DNA of 64,000 nt, taken from assembly GCA_036346375.1 (NCBI GenBank), contig CM070500.1, positions 75,768,525-75,832,524 on the forward strand, written 5' to 3'. The stretch is from Guadua angustifolia. Taxonomy: Eukaryota; Streptophyta; Magnoliopsida; Poales; Poaceae. The position numbers and the translations under genes are program-made. This document shows, piece after piece, positions 57,229 through 64,000 of this stretch. Positions within the stretch are counted from its first letter, which is position 1. Every line of letters starts with the position of its first letter. The notes under the pieces were generated by a model that saw nothing but the letters and a program-made list of their open reading frames with translations, did no database searches and was not told the DNA's origin.

Positions 57229-58808
57229 TGTGAGACCCCGGATCGGCTATCCGGAATCTCCTGTGTATTTCTGTACTAGTCCTAGATCAGTTGCTAGTAC
57301 ACACAGTGAAACAGTGATATACATAACCAGAACAGAACGAAGTAATAGCATAAATATAAAGTACCAGCCACATGGCTATTTATTACATCTCCTGGTTACA
57401 TGACCAGAGTTCACAGCAGCGGAAATAAATAACAAAGAGGTAAAACCCAAAAGACACCACAGGCGACTACTAGGAGCGCACGCTTAGTTATCTTGGCGAT
57501 CTTCAACGAACTCCTCGACATAGAACTCATTGTCTTCGACTGCATCTTGGTAATTCTCTGATAACAAAATTTTGTGTAGCATGTGAGTATAAACGTACTC
57601 CGCAAGTCTGGGAAAATGCAACATGTAGGGCTTTCCAAGAAAAGGCTTAATAGGGTTCTTTTGCATAAAGCCAAGTTTCATCAAACCATACTTAATAATA
57701 ATTTTCACAAAGCACATTTTAAACAATTATTTAACAATTGAATTATTTAATATTCTAGTGAAGATTCTATCCACCATCACTAGTATAAAGGCTCTATCCG
57801 CCACATTTAAAAGATTAAGGTAAACCAACTCATGACTCTACCTGTCATGATCAAAATAGTTTCCATCTACCTGAATGGCTCAATCCGCCAAATAAACATC
57901 CGAGAGTTGTATCCACTCCCGAATCCCAAAACATCAGTTATTTTTAAAACCAAAACCAAGTCTACCAGTATGAAAGCATTCTTCGCTTTGCCATTGACCG
58001 TAGGTACGGCTATTCGAATAATTTTAACTCTGCAGAGGTGTACAGCTTTACCCACAAGACATGATCATCTCTTTAATGCCAAGCGCTACGAACACACTTC
58101 CTTTGGTGTGCCGGCAGAGAGATCATGACAAGGCCTTTACAATGTATACGCCTAACCCGACCCACCCGTTGAGGTTTCACCGCTGTTAGGGTTCCATCCA
58201 CCCAGTACAGAAGCCCCCTCTTGCGCCGTGTGGGAAATACGACTTGCCTCCATCCGGCACCCACATTCCACTAACTGGCGAGTCTAAGTTAGGTTTCTAC
58301 AAATTATTCAGCCAGGTCGTACCCATTATAGACATGTGGTTGCACGGTAATGCTTAGAATGGACAGTCATAAGCGTCGATCCTTAAGTTGATTAGGGCGG
58401 CTTTCACAAATCAAAATTAGTGCTCCATCCGCACCCGCCCGACAAACCATTCCGCCCCAATCCAAACCATTTTTATTTTATTTTTATTTTACAATCACAG
58501 CAGCAATCACGTTGCTATTGTTTCGATAAAACACATTTCAACAACATTTTAGAATTTATCCCACCATAGGCAGTTTGATCAACATCAATCCTAAGCACAG
58601 TCTATTGTACTAAACAAGGTTAATCACATAATACATGATTTCATGATTAAATCTTAAGGTTACAAAGGCATGGTAATCACACAACAAGGATGTTATTTCG
58701 GAAATGGGTATAACTAACATCCTATATTTTAACATCATCATTTTATATAAATAGCCATGCAAGTTGTAAATATTTTATAAAACAATTGCAAACAATGGGA
58801 TCAATGTG
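57229..58808 (-). mobile_element. Gypsy LTR fragment (minus strand), inserted in the CACTA element
   Basis: Plus-strand reading begins TGTGAGACCCCGG, i.e. the complement of an LTR 3' end (...GGGTCTCACA), and runs colinear with 13409-15800 of the first LTR (acaccacaggcgact, gctattcgaataatttt, ctctgcagaggtg, aagccccctcttgcgcc). It stops mid-LTR at 58808 where the next element begins. ORFs here are not genes. Confidence 0.82.
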
Positions 58809-61800
58809 TGTAATACCGCTAAATCGTTTTCCTGAGTTTCTGGCCGGAGTTGTCTTCATTTTTTGATTCAAGGATTTCTTCTGGAGAAAAGTTTTGTCGC
58901 TCGCAGTTTATTAAAGGTTTTGAGTTTTTCCGTGAAATATTTATCGGAATGGTTGTTTTCTCCGAGCCGCTTAGTTCTCATGCAAGTTATTTATCCTGCA
59001 TTTGTCTTATCGCGCCAAGAATTAAATTTTTGGGTCGTGCTTTTGGTTAAAAGTTGGATTTTTGTTTTAGGAGGGGTTGTTTGGGAATTTTTCCCCCATC
59101 ACCTAACCTCTCTTTCTCTCTCCCTCTCTCTCTTTCTTTTATTGTGTGGTTGAGAATCCTTGGTGGCGCCACTTTTTTTCCCAAAGTCCCACCAGATGTC
59201 TTCTTCCTCCCGGCTCCTGCAGCCCATGGTCGACTCCTCCCGGCGCCTGCAATCCCCATGGCCGAGCTCCCCGCGTCGCTTCTTCCATGCTCCTCCCTCT
59301 TGACTCTAAGAAGAACAACCAAGAAGAAGAAGAGCAAGCAGCGTGCTGCAGCAAAGAAGGGCAACATGGCACAAGCGAGCCCTGGCTGCTCGGCCTGGTC
59401 GGGCGGCGAAGCCGCCCGGCCAGCTGCAACCTCCCCATGGCAGCCCTACCTCGGCTCCTCCCTCCCTTTCCTCCTTGAGTCAGATTTGAGGTAAACCCTA
59501 GGTCTTTGGAGAATTTTATTTCTTCCATGTAAGGTGTTTGATCTAATGCCCAGCTAGGATCCTTGTATTTGAGATGCATTGAGTTGAGGGATTTGGAGTC
59601 TAGAGTGTTTTTGGAGATTCCTGCTTGAGCTGAATTCTATCCCCCTGGTTGGACGGCTAATTGAAAATTCTGCAAATATTTCCTGGGGGTTTGTCTATAA
59701 CGAATGTTGTAGATAATTGAATTACCTTTCAATGGAGACTAAAATCGCTAAATTCCGTTCAGCGGTTTGGAAGTTATGACTATTTTAGCGAGTGCTGTCC
59801 AATTCTTGTCGCGATTGGTATAGTCTGTGTTCATCTTCGATCTGGGAGCTGCGGGTGCGTTGGCAGAGTGCTTGTTTATATTATTCGTGTAGTTCATTCC
59901 CTTGCGGTTGTTTCGAGTATAAGAACGCGAACATCCGTTGAGCCAATCAATAGTTACGCTATTTGGAAGTTTTGTCCCGAAGTTGGGAATTTGCAGCAAG
60001 CTCAGTTTTTCGGTTGAATTTTAGGGTATGATTTTGGGGCCTTCATGGCATCTCTCGCGTGAGTAGCTGCGAGGTAGTTGTAGGTTGGCCTCTTATAGTT
60101 AACTAAGGTTAAAGAACCCTATTTTTGGTTGGACCAATTAGGAGTTAAGCTAGTTATAGCGCTTGCTGTCCGGAATTTCCACCCGGCAGATTTTGGGGGC
60201 TGTTTTGCACTAAGGGGTAGCAGTGTTGCATGTGTTATTGTTGTAACCATCTAGAATGGGAAAGTTGAGGTTGCCCATGTTATTTTAGGAGGAGTAGCCG
60301 AGGAGGCGCCAACTTCTCGATATTCCCATTCTTTCCGTGGTTTAAGGTAAGTGCAACCCGTATATCTCTTATAGGGTGTTTAGTTCTTTGCTTGTGTTAT
60401 GTATATGCTTACCCTATGGTTGCATTCGTGTTTATAAGCATGTCTAGTAAGCTAATTATCTTTTGATAAAAGGGGTAAGTAATCTGATACAAGTGTATCG
60501 TTGTTTGAACGTGTTATGATTTGTTTGGTGAACTTTATATACCTTGCCGTCATGAAATTTTGCTGCATCCCTGGATTGAATGCTATGAGCGCTGTTTAAT
60601 GAATTCCGTCTAGATGCCATGATGACGTCTTGCTAAATCTTACTTTCATATTTACGTTCACTAGTTTGATAGGCTAGTGGGAATACTGAAAGTATGGAAT
60701 TGGATTGCGAAAATGGATTGATTTTTGATCAAGATAGATGGAATTAGTAATTACTCGAGTAATGGTGATGTGAGTATGAATATGAATGTTGAACAGGTGA
60801 TTACGAGTATTGAGAATGCGATTATTGAGTGTTGCAATTGCGATTATGAGTGTTGAGGATGTGAATGGTAATTTATGGATGTGAGGAGTGGCTGATGTTC
60901 ATGTATTTAGCTATGGCTATGCAAATGTGAGAAGTGAATGTAGTTTGCAAATTGGTTTATGTTAATTGCATTTGTGCATTCATGATGGAAGAGGCGACCC
61001 ATTCTGATGCGGTCCTCTGTGTTCACACGTAGTGAACACGAAAGTCCTATTTCGTAGTCCCATTCATCGAGGTGAATGGGAGCGAGACAAGAAGAGTAGG
61101 CACCTTCCATCTACGGGATGGAAGGGACGTGAGGGTGCACACCGACGGTGGGCACTCTCAGCAGATCTGCAGACGTGCATGGAAATGAGCATTCATGTGC
61201 ATTGCATCTTTAATAATGAGTGTTGTGGTAAAATGTGTGTCATATGGACGGGGATTATGGTAATTGGAGGTCGAGTCGTGGATTCAACCCAAATAGGGGA
61301 AATTAATTTGAATTGATGAATTAGTGCATTTCTTTTCTTTGCTTTGCTAATTATGTTGTATGAATATCGTGGAGTGAAATTTGAGTTTTGAAATCGAGTA
61401 AAGTCGATGCAAATGGTTTGAGTGTATTACATGATTGTAGGAGTGTGATGGATTATGCAGATTTTGTATTTTTATGTCTGTGTGATGTATTATTCAGATT
61501 CTGTACTTTCCTATCTGTGTGATGCCTTATGCAGATTTTGTATTTTTATGTCTGTGTGATGTATTATTCAGATTCTGTACTTTCCTATCTGTGTGATGCC
61601 TTATGCAGATTTTGTATTTTTATGTCTGTGTGATGTATTATTCAGCTTTTGTACATAACTTAATGTCTCTTGTGGTGAATGGTAAGGTGTGGAGGTAACT
61701 CCCCCAAAAGTGTTTAAATAAGTTGCGTGCCAAATTTCCTCGTATATGTTTTGTTGGATGTATTGCATAGTAAGCTGATGGTAAATGGCAGCGGATGACC

Positions 61801-62492
61801 TTTGGGTTGAGGGTAAAATTACAGGATTAAGAATGGATCAGGTCGTGGACTCGTTCCATGTGGTTTAATGAGGTATGTGAAATCCGTGAACAAGGTAGTT
61901 GATGAGGTAACCAATAGTGATTTCTTCTTTTTGTTATCGTGTTAATTTAGTATTCCAAAATATGGGCTTGTTTATGAATTACACATGTTAATTTTTATTG
62001 ATATTGCTACTTTGTTGTGCTTTTTGAGTCTTCGACTCACGTTTTTTTATTGTAAATGTGTGTAGGTTCCTCAAGTCAAGATCTTTGGGATGGGAGTAGT
62101 AGCACGTCACGCTTATCACCCTAGTTTCATTTTAGCCTTGTGTTTTCAAACTTAATGAGCTCATGTTTTGTAATAAGTAATTTGTGGGAGTTATTTTGTG
62201 ACTGCTTGGGGTCATGGGGGTTGGATGGCACCATGACCCATGTTTGCGCTTGGTCGGTTCCTTTAGTTGCTTATGATATTATTATATAATTGCTATTGTT
62301 CTTATGTCTACTGAGTGGATGTCCTCTGTTCTAGGGAGGTCATGCCGAAATTTTATAAATTTCGGTGACTTAGTTTTAAGCCGGTTTAAGAGTTTAGAGA
62401 TTAAATTCAGTTTCAATCTTTTCGTAGAGGTGTCGTTTGTTATTTAGGGTTTTTGGTAGCATTCGCGGTGCGTTTGGCACCGGGGTGTTACA
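58809..62492 (+). mobile_element. 5' LTR (3684 bp) of a plus-strand LTR retrotransposon
   Basis: Starts TGTAATACCGCTAAATCG, ends ACCGGGGTGTTACA, followed by a primer-binding site. It interrupts the minus-strand Gypsy LTR at 58808. GC-rich ORFs at 59054-59580 are LTR sequence (R/U5-like), not a gene. Confidence 0.88.
61450..61660. repeat. 37-bp tandem repeat in the LTR, arranged as 74-bp dimers
   Basis: Units begin at 61450, 61487, 61524, 61561, 61598 and 61635 (last partial). Odd units read gcagattttgtatttttatg, even units cagattctgtactttcctat, each ending ctgtgtgat. The alternation shows that a dimer, not the monomer, was amplified last. Confidence 0.95.
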
Positions 62493-62494
62493 GT

Positions 62495-62506
62495 TGGTAT
62501 CAGAGC
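62495..62506 (+). other. Primer-binding site for initiator tRNA-Met
   Basis: tggtatcagagc, two bases after the LTR end, is complementary to the 3' end of plant initiator tRNA-Met. It fixes the element's plus-strand orientation and the LTR boundary. Confidence 0.92.
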
Positions 62507-64000
62507 GGGCTTCAGGTCCGTGGTGTTTGAATGAAGTGATTAATTCTAGAATGAATTAAAATTTTGCAGTGTGAAGGCAGGAACATGGTTTAGGTTGAAC
62601 CTTTAAAATGTGGCCCCAGGGCAATAACCATAAAACCTAACGTAGAATGGTTAAATAATTTATAATTTGACACACACTGATGCACTATAGGAAAGGGATG
62701 GGATATCGTTGTATTGTTTTACAATGTTCTTTTGAGATTTATGTTATATTGTTACTTGTTAATATGTTATATGTTAGTCTTGTTAAGACTATGGTATTAT
62801 TTATGGCTATGTTCATGAAATGGTAGATTGATTAGTGGAGTCCAGCGGGACTCTTTGTGCCGAAGGGTTCGGCCTTGTCGTGTGGCTGTGGTTGATGGTG
62901 CGGCAGTTTAGAGCCAGCACCGAAGGAGAGTTCTTGTGTTTCGCCATAACCGGAGAGTTGTTGGAGTGCGTATTTGAATTTTGTCTTTCTTGGTCTTTTT
63001 GGATTTAAGGCAAATAAGAGAGTTTTGTGTTGCCCCTTTTGGTTGCTTTGAGGAGAAAGACATGGATTTCTTCGTGTTGTCGTTTTCCAAGATGAAGTTT
63101 TGGATTTGGGGCTTTAAAGGAAAAGTGTTATTCGATCGATTCTCTTTTCCTTTTCGTGAATTTATTGGTGTTACTCCTTTCCTTCGTGGAATTTTGGAGT
63201 TTGATAATTGGTTTGGAGTTTTGTTGAATGACATGGCTTGAGCCCTGTCATTTTCTAAGTCTTTTGAGAATTGAGCTTCTTTGGAAGTTTTCGCTGGCTT
63301 TTCTAGAAAGGAAAATTCGACAGTTAGAGTAAGTTGTGGTGATTGATGATCTTCCGTAGAAGATTAGTAGATGTTTGTGTTGTTGGGTTAAGGTGATCGA
63401 CCCTAATTGGATAGATGGCAAGAAGTAGTTTGTGGGTCATGGTGATCCACGGATATAAGTGAAGATCTGAAATAAAGTTTGCGTAAGATTATAAATGATT
63501 GTGTCAAAGAAGTAATAACAAGTTGGGTGAGGAACTTGTTAAATAAGTGATGGGGTTCGATTGTCTAAATCATTGGAATCGAGGTAGTTGATCTTTGTGT
63601 TCGTCATTTGGTTGACGGATAGGAATTTTGGATAGTGGGTTAATTTGGGATAAAATTTTAACCTGGTTTTCTTCGATGAGTTCTTTGAGGGAGAATTTGT
63701 TTAATGTTGGTGATAACATTTCGAACGCGATGTCATTAGTCGAAAGGATAAATTCGAGAAAGTGGTCCAAGGAGGAGTGGTTATGAAATTCTTGCTAAGT
63801 CTTGTCGGGGCTTCCCAAAGGCGCTAAGTGTGAACTTTGAAACCTATATTGTTAGAGGTGCAAGAATTTTAGAGATAATGGGATGTAAGATGGGCTTAGG
63901 TATTCATACCTAGGGAATTGAGTTGTTAGTGTAATCATTTGGATGTATGCCTTTTGTTTAAAGGCATTCATTGGTGTGCAATTGAAGTTACCTTCGAGTT
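62507..64000 (+). mobile_element. Internal region of the LTR element, no gag recognised
   Basis: 1.5 kb downstream of the primer site contains no ORF resembling gag on the plus strand; the ORFs at 62908-63241 on either strand are not retroviral. Either an unusually long leader, a decayed gag, or a non-autonomous large derivative. It continues past the right edge. Confidence 0.6.

Noticed and set aside
59054..59579. Overlapping 110-146 codon ORFs on both strands
   Set aside because: They lie inside the 3.7-kb LTR in its GC-rich section; no protein family seen.
62908..63241. 108-codon minus and 86-codon plus ORFs as retroelement genes
   Set aside because: Neither contains gag or zinc-knuckle motifs; the composition mirrors the opposite strand.

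Overview
This is nuclear DNA from a grass (Poaceae). The genes are split by GT-AG introns, grass-type transposable elements (TEs) fill most of the intergenic space, and coding exons have GC-rich 5' ends. The three real genes read as grass proteins. I cannot fix the species from sequence alone; a panicoid grass with a moderately large genome would fit.

Genes. (1) Positions 135-1842 (+) hold the last six exons of a chloroplast triose-phosphate/phosphate translocator (TPT); the gene runs off the left edge. (2) Positions 3514-8246 (-) hold a three-exon type II (class B) J-domain co-chaperone with an expanded, internally triplicated G/F linker. (3) Positions 50383-54697 (+) hold a complete six-exon GOLDEN2-like transcription factor (G2/GLK2 type) of 475 aa with GARP DNA-binding domain, proline-rich region and GCT box. 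From memory, rice has a G2-like gene and TPT close together on the short arm of chromosome 1. If that holds, this window is the orthologous block with about 41 kb of TEs inserted between the J-protein gene and GLK2. TPT exports photosynthate from the chloroplast and GLK2 drives chloroplast development, so the neighbours share a theme.

TE layout. 4378-4561: small hAT MITE in the J-protein intron. 8628-9139 and 9857-10627: two non-autonomous hAT-like elements. 11458-12643: foldback element with long inverted arms. 12947-18043: hAT-like left end, then a minus-strand chromovirus-type Gypsy LTR (carrying its own hAT insertion, 14384-15238) with PPT, chromodomain and integrase C-terminus, then a hAT-like end. 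18756-26163: a 7.4-kb CACTA transposon with intact ends, TSD CCG, broken transposase, a captured Nop58-like exon pair, other exon-like GC islands and a Helitron-type 3' terminus. 26440-27150: tandem array. 27850-32957: degenerate Copia element with a 525-bp hAT insertion in its reverse transcriptase. 34219-35412: hAT-like element carrying unrelated GC-rich, gene-like DNA. 37119-37373 and 46789-47052: two Stowaway-like MITEs. 40240-42651: CACTA remnant with a Ulp1-like protease, joined to a second Copia 3' end. 43203-43480: CACTA terminus. 44201-44320: 5S rRNA-like sequence. 44405-45854, 47442-48468 and 48572-49483: TIR elements. 55074-64000: CACTA with transposase, cut by a minus-strand Gypsy LTR, itself cut by a plus-strand LTR element with a 3.7-kb LTR, initiator-Met PBS and no recognisable gag.

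The nesting lets relative ages be ordered. No bacterial-type operon, CRISPR array or plainly new enzymatic system is present. The most unusual structures are the hAT-like elements built almost wholly from short TIR-like motifs, one carrying gene-like DNA; the CACTA with captured exons; the shared ~170-bp monomer module in three AT-rich elements; the J-protein linker triplication; and non-consensus residues in the GLK2 GARP domain.
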